A stretch of 64,000 nucleotides of DNA from Hyphomicrobiales bacterium (GCA_900468065.1 UBTA01000011.1:62001-126000), one strand, 5' to 3'; counted from the stretch's first letter, positions 51,301 to 59,811 are shown. The notes: a model not told the origin generated them from the letters alone. A program made the numbers and translations.

Positions 51301-53089
51301 GAACGACAAGCCGATCGCCGCCCTTGGCGCAGGAAACGGTAATATCATGGGTCTGTTCGCTGATAACCCGGAAGCCGAGGTTTTCCAGCAGCGGCACACG
51401 GTGCGACAGCGAAACCGGCTCGCCGGCATGGAAAATCTTCAGCTCCAGCGATTCCGGTCCCTTGCCGCGCTTCTGGTAGAAGGCGATGCGGATCGGATCG
51501 TTCGGGGAGCATGCCGCGATATCGGCGAGATCACCATGGGCTTCGGCTGGCGTGAAGGCTGCCTGATAGGCCGCGTTGACGGAAATCGACACGCCATCGT
51601 GGCGGGCGAGCAGATTGAACCGGTCGATCCAGCGGGTGACGATATCGCGAACCGCATCTTCAAGCTTTGTCTGCGCCACACGCGGGGTCTTGCCGGCGGA
51701 ACGGCCGATGATGAAATGCACGCGGGCAAGACCGCCCTCCGGGAAGGCCGGATAATAGGCAGACACGCGTCCGTCATAGACGGTCTTCAGATACAGCCCG
51801 ATCTTCTCGCGCACATCGGAATCGTACTGTTCGCGCGGCACGTAGACGATAACGGATACGAAACGATCGAAATGGTCGATGCGGGGCAGAACCCGGATTC
51901 GTGGCCGGTCGGCCAGTTCATTGATCTGCTCGCAGAAGCTGGCCAGAAGGCTGACGTCGATCTGGAACAGATCATCGCGCGGATAGGATTCCAGCGTGTT
52001 GGTCAGCATCTTGCCGGAATGGCTCTGCGGATCGAAGCCGAAATGATCGACGATCTTTTCGACCTTGAAGCGGAGCAGTGGAATTTCGGCTGCCGGGCGC
52101 GTATAGGCGCTGGAGGTGAATAGGCCGACGATGCGCAGTTCGCCGGTGACGTTGCCGGCCTCGTCGAAGCGCTTGACGCCGATGTAATCCATATAGGCGC
52201 GGCGATGGACGACGGATTTGACGTTGGCCTTGGTGACGATAAGAAAATCCGGGCCATTGAGGAAGGCGAGGATTTCCGGCGTCGTCAGCACGGCATCCTT
52301 GCCCTGGCGCAGCACGCGCACATCAGGATTGGACAGAATACCCAGCCCACGGCCCTCGCCGCGCTCGACCACGGCATTCTCACCCTTGCCGGAATAGGTG
52401 TATTCGCGCATGCCAAGGAAGGTGAAATTGTTGCCGCGCAGCCAGCGAAGGAAGGCCAGCGCCTCGTCTCGGTCGCCCTTCTTGCTGTTCGGCGCGTGGT
52501 TTTCCAGTTCGCCCATCGCCTGATCAAGCAGGGCCGACATGGCAGTCCAGTCGCCGACCGCCTGGTGAACCTGCGAGAGGACGTTGGCAATCCGCTCCTT
52601 CAGGTCTTCGGCTTCGGTTTCGGTCACGCGGCTAATATGAATCTGGATATGGCTGATCCGGGTGGCGGGATCGCTCTTTTCTTCCGGGTCAAAGATCTTA
52701 GCCGGCTTTCCGGCCTCGAGAACCAGAATGGGATGCACAGCAAGGTGAATGTCGCGATGCGTGCTGGTGACTTCCCCCATGATTGAGTCATAGAGGAATG
52801 GCATGTTGCGGTCGGTTACCGATAGAATTGAAACCTCGGTTTCATTCGGCGCAATACCATCGACGGTTTCGACGGATATGACCGGACGATCGCTTTCCTT
52901 GCGGTTGATGGCCGTCAGCGCATGGGCAGCCGTCAGCGCCAGCATGGTGGGCGTATAGGCGTCGAGATCGTCGTGGCTTGCCCGGCGAAACAGGATCTCC
53001 GGAGCGAGCATTTTCACCCCCAACAGCTTGCCGGCTTCACTCACCGCTTCGAAATGACGGTCTTTTTTCGGATTGTATTTGGTGCCCAT
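48302..53089 (-). CDS. NAD-specific glutamate dehydrogenase, large (about 180 kDa) type
   Basis: The 1595-residue protein deaminates glutamate to 2-oxoglutarate with NAD. This giant class has N-terminal ACT-like regulatory modules (about 1-480), a catalytic core with KVARGGLRWSDRSQDYRTEV (about 770), VPVGAKGGFYPKQLPVGG, and an NAD-binding part with DIVGPGANLGVT-like VIGEGANLGVTQRGRIGF, and a C-terminal helical region. The ATG at 53089 has GGGGAGATACGTC upstream; an in-frame start 8 codons earlier is disfavoured. It is normally catabolic and allosterically controlled. Upstream, the 284-bp gap to pdxY is AT-rich and probably holds both promoters. Confidence 0.95.
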   Translation of the reverse strand: MGTKYNPKKDRHFEAVSEAGKLLGVKMLAPEILFRRASHDDLDAYTPTMLALTAAHALTAINRKESDRPVISVETVDGIAPNETEVSILSVTDRNMPFLYDSIMGEVTSTHRDIHLAVHPILVLEAGKPAKIFDPEEKSDPATRISHIQIHISRVTETEAEDLKERIANVLSQVHQAVGDWTAMSALLDQAMGELENHAPNSKKGDRDEALAFLRWLRGNNFTFLGMREYTYSGKGENAVVERGEGRGLGILSNPDVRVLRQGKDAVLTTPEILAFLNGPDFLIVTKANVKSVVHRRAYMDYIGVKRFDEAGNVTGELRIVGLFTSSAYTRPAAEIPLLRFKVEKIVDHFGFDPQSHSGKMLTNTLESYPRDDLFQIDVSLLASFCEQINELADRPRIRVLPRIDHFDRFVSVIVYVPREQYDSDVREKIGLYLKTVYDGRVSAYYPAFPEGGLARVHFIIGRSAGKTPRVAQTKLEDAVRDIVTRWIDRFNLLARHDGVSISVNAAYQAAFTPAEAHGDLADIAACSPNDPIRIAFYQKRGKGPESLELKIFHAGEPVSLSHRVPLLENLGFRVISEQTHDITVSCAKGGDRLVVLHDMELIHRDGHLLNLDKTGPMLEEAYLSAWNGVIEDDSFNRLILLAGLNAREVTVLRAYARYLRQTGITYSQGYLADTLNKYPTIAANIFKLFVTRMDPTLEEKPKTKRTTALRAAIEEALNAVPSLDEDQIMRRYVNAVEATLRTNYFQRDPDGNPKVMLAFKLDPKVLDGLPEPRPFREIFVYGTQVEGVHLRFGKVARGGLRWSDRSQDYRTEVLGLVKAQQVKNAVIVPVGAKGGFYPKQLPVGGTRDDIFKAGTEAYKTYIRTMLSITDNIVGQDIVPPADTLRLDGDDPYFVVAADKGTATFSDTANGLAQEAGFWLDDAFASGGSAGYDHKKMGITARGAWETVKRHFREMDIDIQTTPFSVAGVGDMSGDVFGNGMLLSEKIRLIAAFDHRDIIIDPDPDIEKSFAERKRMFNLPRSSWQDYDRSTLSPGAMIIPRTEKSVALTPQAMAAIGLEKSQATPSEIMTAILKSPVDLLWFGGIGTYVRGPNETDADVGDRANDPIRITADEVGAKVIGEGANLGVTQRGRIGFGLKGGRCNSDAIDNSAGVNSSDFEVNIKIALASAMRDERLTRAKRNTLLASMTDEVAELVLRNNYEQSLSISLTEMLGAGNRTALARLMTRLEADGHLNRKVEVLPNDLALSERYQSGKALTRAEIGVLLSYAKIVLFDEIVASKLPDDDYLLTTLRDYFPAKMHKAHAGDINEHRLRREIIATVLANDVINRGGPAFVSTLIDQTGFMPADVVKAAVLTRDGYDLNRIYGEIDALDNVISGAVQNELYQEAARIFAIVTERTLRTKAMQAPLGEAIEQLREALRRLKSTLQSSIPEDATADVRQRADYFIERGVPSALAEEIAALAVMTFVPEIIQIAADTGVTLARTAQSYFGVTQSLRIARLLAAAERVSATEQYEAMALSRSINDIATARKDITIAALTDKKDERNPVAAWRDSDHSRISRVTDQLTLLTEKGETTLAKITVAAGLLSDLAQNRMR

Positions 53090-53316
53090 GACGTATCTCC
53101 CCGCAATCACCATTTTGGCCGAACCTAACAGAAGAATTGCCCATAGCGATTGTTTTTGTGGCCATTTTTCGGTCAGATTGATCCAAATCGGAATGGTTTT
53201 ATGAAATTTTCGGCAAGTTTTCGCCGATTTTCAAATTCAATCGGTTGTATTTGCATATTTCGTAGTTCTCATGAACAAGCCTGAAATGAGCCTTCCGATC
53301 TTTTGGCAGCCGCAGT

Positions 53317-53336
53317 TGACAGAGGCATGACTGTCA
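53317..53336. promoter_or_regulatory. Inverted repeat upstream of the pyridoxal kinase gene
   Basis: TGACAG-N8-CTGTCA is a perfect 6-bp inverted repeat 38 bases before the pdxY start and could be an operator. The rest of 53090-53373 is AT-rich with a small GGC-based hairpin near 53210-53230 and no recognisable factor site. Confidence 0.35.
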
Positions 53337-53373
53337 GGCGATCTGAGCAGGTCGAAACAGCGGAAAATCACCA

Positions 53374-54249
53374 ATGTCCGAGCCTGCCCCCGGCGCCGTC
53401 ATCGTCATTTCCAGCCATGTGATTCGCGGATCCGTGGGCAATCGTGCCGCCGTCTTCGCACTTGAGACGCTGGGTTACCCGGTCTGGGCTTTGCCGACGG
53501 TTATCCTGCCCTGGCATCCCGGCCATGGTCCCTCGACGCGGGTGACGATCGGTGCTGAAGATTTCGACAGGTTGATCGACGATCTTATCCGCGCGCCGTG
53601 GACGGGCGAGGTCCGTGCTGTTCTCTCCGGCTATCTCGGTGCCGCGCATCAGGCGGAAGGCGTCGCGCGGCTGGTGGAGGCTTTGCGGGTAAAAAATCCG
53701 GACCTGTTTTATGCTTGCGACCCGGTCATGGGTGATGTCGGCGGGCTCTATGTGCCAGAGGCGACGGCGATTGCGATGCGCGACCGGTTGTTGCCGCTGG
53801 CCTCGCTTGCCACGCCGAACCGGTTCGAGCTGGCATGGCTCTGCGGTGCCGAGCTAGACACGAACACTGCTATTTTGGAGGCAGCCCTGTCGCTCGGGCC
53901 GTCGCGCATGCTGGTCACCTCTGCCATCCCGATGATGCAGGGCAGCACCGGCAATCTCTATCTGTCCGGCAATCATGCGCTGCTTGCCGAGCATCGGCTG
54001 ATCGACAATCCGCCGAACGGTACCGGCGACTTGCTGGCGGCTTTGTTCCTCGCACGCCTTCTGGAAGGGCTGAACGAGGAGCGGGCCTTGCAGCTGGCGA
54101 CCGCCAGCGTCTTCGAGATCATCGCCCGTACGGGCAGGCGGGGTGCCGACGAGCTGACGCTAGAGCGCGATGCCTCCAGTCTTGCGACGCCGATGGCGAT
54201 GGTTCAGATGCGCCGGTTGATTCATCCCGGGCAGAAACGACGCTCTTGA
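53374..54249 (+). CDS. pdxY: Pyridoxal kinase
   Basis: The 291-residue ribokinase-family protein phosphorylates pyridoxal in the vitamin B6 salvage pathway. It has ISSHVIRGSVGNRAAVFALE (about 12-31, substrate binding), FYACDPVMGDVGGLYVPE (about 112-129), and the catalytic NPPNGTGDLLAALFLARL (about 211-228) with anion-hole GTGD. The PdxY/PdxK branch is clear. It could support PLP-dependent transaminases that feed the adjacent glutamate dehydrogenase, but no link is visible in the sequence. Confidence 0.9.
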   Translation: MSEPAPGAVIVISSHVIRGSVGNRAAVFALETLGYPVWALPTVILPWHPGHGPSTRVTIGAEDFDRLIDDLIRAPWTGEVRAVLSGYLGAAHQAEGVARLVEALRVKNPDLFYACDPVMGDVGGLYVPEATAIAMRDRLLPLASLATPNRFELAWLCGAELDTNTAILEAALSLGPSRMLVTSAIPMMQGSTGNLYLSGNHALLAEHRLIDNPPNGTGDLLAALFLARLLEGLNEERALQLATASVFEIIARTGRRGADELTLERDASSLATPMAMVQMRRLIHPGQKRRS

Positions 54250-54465
54250 TATCTTTGGGTCGATCTCCCCCTTGCCAGCCCATGCCTTGAGCGAATAAAC
54301 CGTTTCTACCCTACGAAAAACGATACGGAGAATATCACGGATGTCACCGGCGGCGTCGGCTGCCGAAAATTTGGCTGTGTGCGGCGCACAAAGATGATAT
54401 GTCGCGTGCGGCTGACATGCAAATGTACATCTCAATTGTCTTAAAGAGTTGGAGTGATCGAGCAC

Positions 54466-55107
54466 ATGCAGCGTTTCCCGGACTATTTGCTGAAGGGCTA
54501 CAACAACTTCATGAGCGGCCGCTTCAATGAGCAGCAGCAACGCTACAAGGCCTTGGCCGAGACCGGCCAGCAGCCGAAGACCATGGTCATTGCCTGTTGT
54601 GACAGCCGTGCAGCACCCGAAACCATCTTCGACAGCGGCCCGGGTGAACTGTTTGTGGTGCGCAACGTCGCCAATATGATGCCGCCTTATGAGCCGGACG
54701 GCCAGTATCACTCGACATCGGCCGCTCTTGAGTTTGCCGTGCAGGTGTTGAAGGTCAGCGATATCGTCGTCATGGGCCACGGCCGCTGCGGCGGCATCAA
54801 GGCTGCGCTCGATCTGGATGCCGAGCCGCTGTCACCCGGCGATTTCATCGGCCGCTGGATGAACCTTTTGAAACCCGCTGCCGAACAGATCCACAACAAC
54901 GAATTGATGACCGCCGCCGAACGCCAGCGGGCGCTGGAGCGGGTCTCCATCCGTAACTCGATCGCCAACCTGCGGACTTTCCCTTGCGTCAAGATCCTCG
55001 AACAGCGCGGTAAGTTGCAGCTGCACGGCGCCTGGTTCGACATTTCCACCGGCGAACTGTGGGTGATGGACGGAAAGACCGGCGATTTTGCCCGGCCCGG
55101 CATGTAA
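54466..55107 (+). CDS. Beta-class carbonic anhydrase
   Basis: The 213-residue zinc enzyme interconverts CO2 and bicarbonate. Zinc ligands and catalytic pair are in VIACCDSRAAPETIF (about 43-57: Cys and Asp-Arg) and VMGHGRCGGIKAAL (about 104-117: His and Cys). The ATG at 54466 has GGAG 11 bases upstream; a GTG 4 codons earlier overlaps the ribosome site. The 216 bases after pdxY show no clear element. A terminator follows the gene. Confidence 0.92.
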   Translation: MQRFPDYLLKGYNNFMSGRFNEQQQRYKALAETGQQPKTMVIACCDSRAAPETIFDSGPGELFVVRNVANMMPPYEPDGQYHSTSAALEFAVQVLKVSDIVVMGHGRCGGIKAALDLDAEPLSPGDFIGRWMNLLKPAAEQIHNNELMTAAERQRALERVSIRNSIANLRTFPCVKILEQRGKLQLHGAWFDISTGELWVMDGKTGDFARPGM

Positions 55108-55235
55108 ATTTTTCGGCATTGCGCGGATTTTAGAGGTCTTCTGCTCTCCTCCGTCACCCCAGTAAGCCCCAGGATGACGCGGTGACCACAGGTTCTCGCT
55201 TCAGTCCCGAAAACTTTCCATCCTCTCGAAACAAA

Positions 55236-55271
55236 AAAATCCGCAGCCTGATTTCCCGGGCTGCGGATTTT
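55236..55271. terminator. Bidirectional terminator between carbonic anhydrase and mltB
   Basis: A 13-bp stem (AAAATCCGCAGCC / GGCTGCGGATTTT) with a 10-nt loop, flanked by A and T runs, between converging genes. Upstream, bases 55150-55183 contain CGTCACCCC and CAGGATGACG arms that resemble a decayed copy of the palindromic repeat at 59694-59811. Confidence 0.88.
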
Positions 55272-55296
55272 GTCACTCGAAAATCTGCGTCGTCTA

Positions 55297-56118
55297 TCAG
55301 CCGCCGTCGATCTCGGCGCCGATGATGGCGATTGCCTGCTGGTAGACGCTGGCGGCGTTCCAGCCCTGGATCGCGCCGAAATTGGCTTGCCCCTGCTGAT
55401 AGCCGGCGCCGGCGCTCCAGCCATGACCGCGCAGGAAGTTGGCAGTCGAGGCAAGCGCGTCCGCCTTGGAGCGAACCATGTCGATATGGCCGCTGCCGTC
55501 TCCATCGACGCCGAATTTCAGTACGTTGGCCGGCAGGAACTGTGTCTGGCCGATTTCGCCATGCGCCGCGCCGCGCGCGTCGGGGCTGAGGTCACCGCGT
55601 TGTACGAGGGTCAGCGCTGCATAGAGCTGGTTGGTGAAAAAGTCGGAACGGCGGCAGTCAAACGACAGCGTCGAGACGGCTGAAAGCGTGTGTTCCTTGC
55701 CCATGAACCCGCCGAAGCCGGTTTCCATGCCCCAGATTGCGATGATCGGACCGGCCGGAACACCATAGCGTTTTTCGATGGAACTGAAGAGAGCAGCGTT
55801 CTGCGCCTTCATCTTCTTGCCACGCGAAATGATCGTCTGGCCACCACGCTTCTGCATGAACTGGCTGAGCGACAGCTTGAAGCTCTTCTGACCGCGGTCG
55901 GCGCGGATTGTTGCCTTGTTGTAGGTGACGTTGGCAAAAGCCTTGTTCAGGACCGCCGGGCTAATGCCCCGGCCTGCGGCTTCGCCCTTGAAGTCCTCAA
56001 CCCAGGCGTCGAAGCCTGCCGATGTGTTGCTGCATTGCGCGGCTGATGCCTGCGCGGGCAATATTGCAGCCGCAATGATTGCTGTGAAACCTGCCAGTAC
56101 GCATTTTGACTTGCGCAT
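55297..56118 (-). CDS. mltB: Lytic murein transglycosylase B family protein
   Basis: The 273-residue protein has a signal peptide (about 1-28, ending ASAAQ) and the SLT_2/MltB domain: SPAVLNKAFANVTYN, the catalytic glutamate in IIAIWGMETGFGGFMG (about 121-136), and GEIGQTQFLPANVLKFGVDGDG split around the QTQFLP motif. No lipobox cysteine follows the signal, so it is probably soluble in the periplasm. The ATG at 56118 is chosen as the start of the signal peptide. It cleaves peptidoglycan glycan chains. Confidence 0.9.
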   Translation of the reverse strand: MRKSKCVLAGFTAIIAAAILPAQASAAQCSNTSAGFDAWVEDFKGEAAGRGISPAVLNKAFANVTYNKATIRADRGQKSFKLSLSQFMQKRGGQTIISRGKKMKAQNAALFSSIEKRYGVPAGPIIAIWGMETGFGGFMGKEHTLSAVSTLSFDCRRSDFFTNQLYAALTLVQRGDLSPDARGAAHGEIGQTQFLPANVLKFGVDGDGSGHIDMVRSKADALASTANFLRGHGWSAGAGYQQGQANFGAIQGWNAASVYQQAIAIIGAEIDGG

Positions 56119-56212
56119 GAAATACCCCGTATTGCCCGAATCCAAATTTGTGTCCGCAAAATGCCAGTCTTTGCGGCGTCTGTCACGATGCTCGCACAGT
56201 ATCAGGAGGGCG

Positions 56213-56228
56213 TGTTTCACGTGAATCC
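56213..56228. other. parS: parS-like site upstream of mltB
   Basis: TGTTTCACGTGAATCC matches 14 of 16 consensus positions and keeps the whole TTTCACGTGAA core. It lies between the divergently placed mltB start and the asd end, about 26.5 kb from parB. The remaining intergenic bases (56119-56390) hold nothing else I recognise. Confidence 0.75.
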
Positions 56229-56390
56229 TCCTTTCGACTATGAAAAATCGTCGCAGTTGCCTTTTACAAAGAAGCCCCGCATCCCGTTTAACGGATCATG
56301 CGAGGCTTTCTACCAAATCGCGATGATAGAAACCCAACGGTTGGTATCATCGAGAATTGGTATAATTGGTTAAAACTCTATATTTTCTGA

Positions 56391-57425
56391 TCAGGCAGCC
56401 TGTTTCTTGGCCTTGATCAGGCCACGATTGACGAGGAGCTCGGCAATCTGGATGGCGTTGAGGGCGGCACCCTTGCGCAGGTTGTCGGAAACCACCCAGA
56501 TATTCAGGCCGTTCTCGACGGTCGCATCTTCGCGAATACGCGAAATATAGGTCGCGTCTTCGCCAGCGCTTTCGTAAGGCGTGATGTAGCCGCCGTTCTC
56601 ATGCTTGTCGATGACGATGCAGCCCGGTGCTTCGCGCAGGATGTCGCGGGCCTGGTCGGCGGTGATCTCGTTTTCGAATTCGATGTTGATCGCTTCGGAA
56701 TGACCGATGAACACCGGAACGCGCACGGCCGTGCAGGTCAGCTTGATCTTCGGATCAAGAATCTTCTTGGTTTCGGCCATCACCTTCCATTCTTCCTTCG
56801 TGTAGCCGTCTTCCATGAACACATCGATGTGCGGGATGACGTTGAAGGCGATACGCTTGGTGAACTTCTTGCTCTCCATTGGATCGGCGACGAAGACGGC
56901 GCGGGTCTGGTTGAACAGCTCGTCCATGCCATCCTTGCCGGCACCGGAGACCGACTGGTAGGTGGAGACGACGACGCGCTTGATCTTGGCAAAGTCATGC
57001 AGCGGCTTCAGCGCAACGACGAGTTGGGCGGTCGAGCAATTCGGATTGGCAATGATGTTGCGCTTGGTGAACTGGGTGATGGCGTCGGGGTTCACTTCCG
57101 GAACCACCAGCGGCACGTCCTGATCGTAGCGCCAAGCAGACGAGTTGTCGATGACGACGCAGCCCTGCGCGCCGATCTTCGGCGACCACTTCAGCGATAC
57201 GGCACCGCCGGCCGACATCAGGCAAATATCGGTGTCGGAAAAATCGTAGTTTTCGAGGTTCTTGACCTTCAGCGTCTTGTCGCCGAAGGACACTTCGGTG
57301 CCCTGGCTGCGGGCCGAGGCCAGCGCCACGACTTCATCAGCCGGAAAGCCGCGTTCCTCGAGGATATTCAGCATTTCGCGGCCGACATTTCCGGTCGCGC
57401 CGGCAATAGCAATCTTGAAACCCAT
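56391..57425 (-). CDS. asd: Aspartate-semialdehyde dehydrogenase
   Basis: The 344-residue enzyme makes aspartate semialdehyde from aspartyl phosphate with NADPH, the branch point to lysine/diaminopimelate, threonine and methionine. The NADP-binding IAIAGATGNVGREMLNIL is at about 4-21, the active cysteine in NIIANPNCSTAQLVVAL at about 129, and GAGKDGMDELF and RVPVFIGHSEAI (substrate/catalytic histidine) follow. The ATG at 57425 gives the standard start; the open frame upstream reads through a structured leader and is not part of the family. Confidence 0.96.
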   Translation of the reverse strand: MGFKIAIAGATGNVGREMLNILEERGFPADEVVALASARSQGTEVSFGDKTLKVKNLENYDFSDTDICLMSAGGAVSLKWSPKIGAQGCVVIDNSSAWRYDQDVPLVVPEVNPDAITQFTKRNIIANPNCSTAQLVVALKPLHDFAKIKRVVVSTYQSVSGAGKDGMDELFNQTRAVFVADPMESKKFTKRIAFNVIPHIDVFMEDGYTKEEWKVMAETKKILDPKIKLTCTAVRVPVFIGHSEAINIEFENEITADQARDILREAPGCIVIDKHENGGYITPYESAGEDATYISRIREDATVENGLNIWVVSDNLRKGAALNAIQIAELLVNRGLIKAKKQAA

Positions 57426-57770
57426 TGTCTTTGCTCTCTTTCTGTCTCTCCGCGGGGCTTTTGGGGGAAACCCGCCGGCCAAAGGCGCGGGTTTCGGGTC
57501 CCCGGCCGTGCCGGGGAGAGAGCGGTGGCCAGAGACGTCAGACGGTTTTCGTCGTCGTTTTGGCCGTTGTTTTGGAAGATATAGAGAAAGAACGAACCCG
57601 CCCGGCAGCAAATGCCGGGGCGATCAGCGCAGCGATGGCGTAACCAAAACGGTGCATGGTGGGTCCTTTTCCGCTGCTGCTCTTACGCGGTTTTGACGTA
57701 GAGTCAACAGAAAGCTGAGAATGCCCGTCAGGAAGGCGCGCCGCGCCGCTGCCGTCAAAAGGTTACTGAA
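57426..57770 (-). other. Structured asd leader and asd-phosphatase intergenic region
   Basis: On the minus strand the asd leader can form a CCCCGGC-CGT-GCCGGGG hairpin (57500-57516) and an AAACCCG/CGGGTTT hairpin (57468-57474 with 57488-57494), just ahead of the AGAGAG ribosome-site region. No known riboswitch class was recognised. The part nearer the phosphatase gene is featureless up to the PHO-box-like repeat. Confidence 0.4.
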
Positions 57771-57788
57771 GTGTCATGCCGATGTCAT
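57771..57788 (+). promoter_or_regulatory. PHO-box-like direct repeat ahead of the alkaline phosphatase gene
   Basis: GTGTCAT-GCCG-ATGTCAT is an 11-bp-spaced direct repeat that matches the PhoB half-site CTGTCAT in six of seven positions in the first copy and six in the second. It lies 55 bases upstream of the ATG. PhoB-dependent induction under phosphate limitation is the natural reading. Confidence 0.7.
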
Positions 57789-57843
57789 CCACGGTGACTA
57801 TTGCGAGCCGTCAGCTCGAAAGCAAACCACAAGGGGGTTTTCC

Positions 57844-59601
57844 ATGCGTATGCTTCTGTCGGCGCTCGCCGCCACGACATTCCTCGCTGGGGCCGCGCAG
57901 GCCACCACCGTTTATCCGCTCGATCGTGCAACGATCCTCGCCGGCTCGCCCTTCGATTTCAAGGTCGAGTTCAAGTCCGTCGTCAAGCCGCAAGACGTCA
58001 AGATCACCGTCAACGGCCAGGACTACAAGACCATCCTCGGTAAGGAAGCCGAATTCGTCGCCGAAGAAAAAGGCAAGGAAGACAAGGTACTGGGATCGGC
58101 CATGATCGCCCGCGATCTCATCCTGCCGACCGAAGGCGCATACAAGATCCAAGTGACTGCCGGTGCGGAATCGAAGTCGGTGACATGGGATGTCTACGGT
58201 ACCGCCGAAACCCCGAAGGCAAAGAACATCATCTTCATCCTCGGCGACGGCCTCTCGGTCGCCCATCGCACTGCGGCCCGCATCATGTCGAAGGGCATGA
58301 CCGAGGGCAAGGCCAACGGCCGCCTCAGCATGGATGACCTCGAACACATGGCTTTCGTCGGCACCTCGGCGACGGATGCCGTTGCGACGGATAGCGCCAA
58401 CACCATGTCTGCCTACATGACCGGCCACAAGACCGCCGTCAACGCGATTGGCGTCTATGCCGACCGGACGCCCGATAGCCTCGACGATCCGAAGGTCGAG
58501 ACGCTCGCAGAAGCGGTGCGCCGCCAGACGAAGAAGTCGATCGGAGTGGTTTCGACAGCCGAAATCGAAGATGCGACGCCGGCTGCCGTCGTTGCCCATA
58601 CCCGCAAGCGTGGCGACAAGGAGCAGATCGTCGGCATGCTGCTCGACGTCAAGCCGGATGTCGTTCTTGGCGGCGGTTCAGCCTATTTCCTCGGCAAGGA
58701 TGTGCCCGGTTCCAAGCGCAAGGACGACAAGGACTACATCAAGCTGTTCCAGGAAGCCGGCTATACGCTCGCAACCAGCAAGACGGAACTGGCGACGGCG
58801 ACCGGCACCAATACCGGCAAGATCCTTGGCCTGTTCCACACCGGCAACATGGATACGACGCTCGACCGCGAATTCCTGAAGAAGGGTACCGTCGACAAGT
58901 TTCCGGACCAGCCGGGCCTCGTGGACATGACCAAGGCCGCGCTTGGCGAACTGTCCAAGAACCAGGAAGGCTTCTTCCTGATGGTCGAGGGCGCGAACAT
59001 CGACAAGATGTCGCATCCGCTCGACTGGGACCGTGCCGTCATCGAAACCATCGAGCTGGATAAGGTGGTCGGTGTCGCCCGCGAATTCGCCGCCGCTCAT
59101 CCCGATACGATGATTGTCGTCACGGGTGACCATACCCATGGTGTTTCTATCATCGGTACGGTTGACGATGAAAAGTCCGGCACCGAAATGCGGGAAAAGG
59201 TCGGCACCTATGCGTCCGCCGGTTTCCCGAACTATACCGACGAGAATGGCGACGGATACCCGGACAAGATCGATGTCAGCCGCCGCCTGTTCCTCAGTGC
59301 AAATAACGGTCCGGATCACTACGAGACCTTCCGCCCGAAGATGGATGGCCCCTTCGTTCCGGCGATCCAGAACGAGAAGAAGGAATACATCGCCAACGAA
59401 GCCTACAAGGACGTTCCCGGTGCGGTTTTCGTGCAGGGCAACATCCCGAAGGAAGGCGACAGTGGCGTCCATGCGGTCGATGACGTCGTCCTGCAGTCGA
59501 CCGGCCCCGGCTCGGAAGGCTTCAAGGGCTACATGGAGGAAAGCGATATTTACCGCGTTCTCGCCGATGCGCTGGCGCTCGGTGCCAAGCAGACCAACTG
59601 A
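57844..59601 (+). CDS. Secreted alkaline phosphatase
   Basis: The 585-residue protein has a signal peptide (MRMLLSALAATTFLAG, cleaved near AQA-TT at about 20), an N-terminal beta domain (about 25-115), and the alkaline phosphatase domain from about 120. Metal and catalytic residues are in IIFILGDGLSVAH, VATDSANTMSAYMTGHKTA (nucleophile Ser184), VEGANIDKMSHP and VVTGDHTHGVS. An EF-hand-like calcium loop (DENGDGYPDKID, 466-477) is inserted late in the domain. GGGGG stands 6 bases before the ATG. It releases phosphate from organic esters in the periplasm. Confidence 0.92.
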   Translation: MRMLLSALAATTFLAGAAQATTVYPLDRATILAGSPFDFKVEFKSVVKPQDVKITVNGQDYKTILGKEAEFVAEEKGKEDKVLGSAMIARDLILPTEGAYKIQVTAGAESKSVTWDVYGTAETPKAKNIIFILGDGLSVAHRTAARIMSKGMTEGKANGRLSMDDLEHMAFVGTSATDAVATDSANTMSAYMTGHKTAVNAIGVYADRTPDSLDDPKVETLAEAVRRQTKKSIGVVSTAEIEDATPAAVVAHTRKRGDKEQIVGMLLDVKPDVVLGGGSAYFLGKDVPGSKRKDDKDYIKLFQEAGYTLATSKTELATATGTNTGKILGLFHTGNMDTTLDREFLKKGTVDKFPDQPGLVDMTKAALGELSKNQEGFFLMVEGANIDKMSHPLDWDRAVIETIELDKVVGVAREFAAAHPDTMIVVTGDHTHGVSIIGTVDDEKSGTEMREKVGTYASAGFPNYTDENGDGYPDKIDVSRRLFLSANNGPDHYETFRPKMDGPFVPAIQNEKKEYIANEAYKDVPGAVFVQGNIPKEGDSGVHAVDDVVLQSTGPGSEGFKGYMEESDIYRVLADALALGAKQTN

Positions 59602-59616
59602 TCTATGATCACGTCC

Positions 59617-59640
59617 GGCGGGCTTGCGAGACAGCCCGCC
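59617..59640 (+). terminator. Hairpin after the alkaline phosphatase gene
   Basis: A perfect 8-bp stem (GGCGGGCT / AGCCCGCC) with an 8-nt loop starts 15 bases after the stop. A T run (GGTTTT) comes only 11 bases later, so termination strength is uncertain. Confidence 0.55.
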
Positions 59641-59693
59641 ATCGGGTGACGGTTTTAATGAGCGTATTTAGTGGGCAATGCCAACGCCAACCT

Positions 59694-59811
59694 CCGTCAT
59701 TCCTGTGCTTGTCACAGGAATCCAGTCAGCCCAAGTCCTTGGGCTGAAAGAGTATTTTGACCCGACAGACGTCGGGTCGCTGGATCCCCGCCACAGGGGC
59801 GAGGATGACGG
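59694..59811. repeat. Intergenic palindromic repeat element (about 118 bp)
   Basis: Imperfect 32-bp inverted ends (CCGTCAT...ATCCAG at 59694-59725, CTGGAT...ATGACGG at 59780-59811) enclose two internal palindromes: AGCCCAAG-TC-CTTGGGCT (59728-59745) and CCCGAC-AGAC-GTCGGG (59761-59776). GGGCAA/TTGCCC bits outside may extend the symmetry. It fills most of the 344-bp gap after the phosphatase gene and resembles the RIME-like or other palindromic repeats dispersed in rhizobial genomes. It holds no coding frame that looks real. Confidence 0.7.

Noticed and set aside
50105-52123. 672-codon open frame on the plus strand
   Set aside because: Antisense to the NAD-glutamate dehydrogenase gene; its composition follows the opposite strand's codons.
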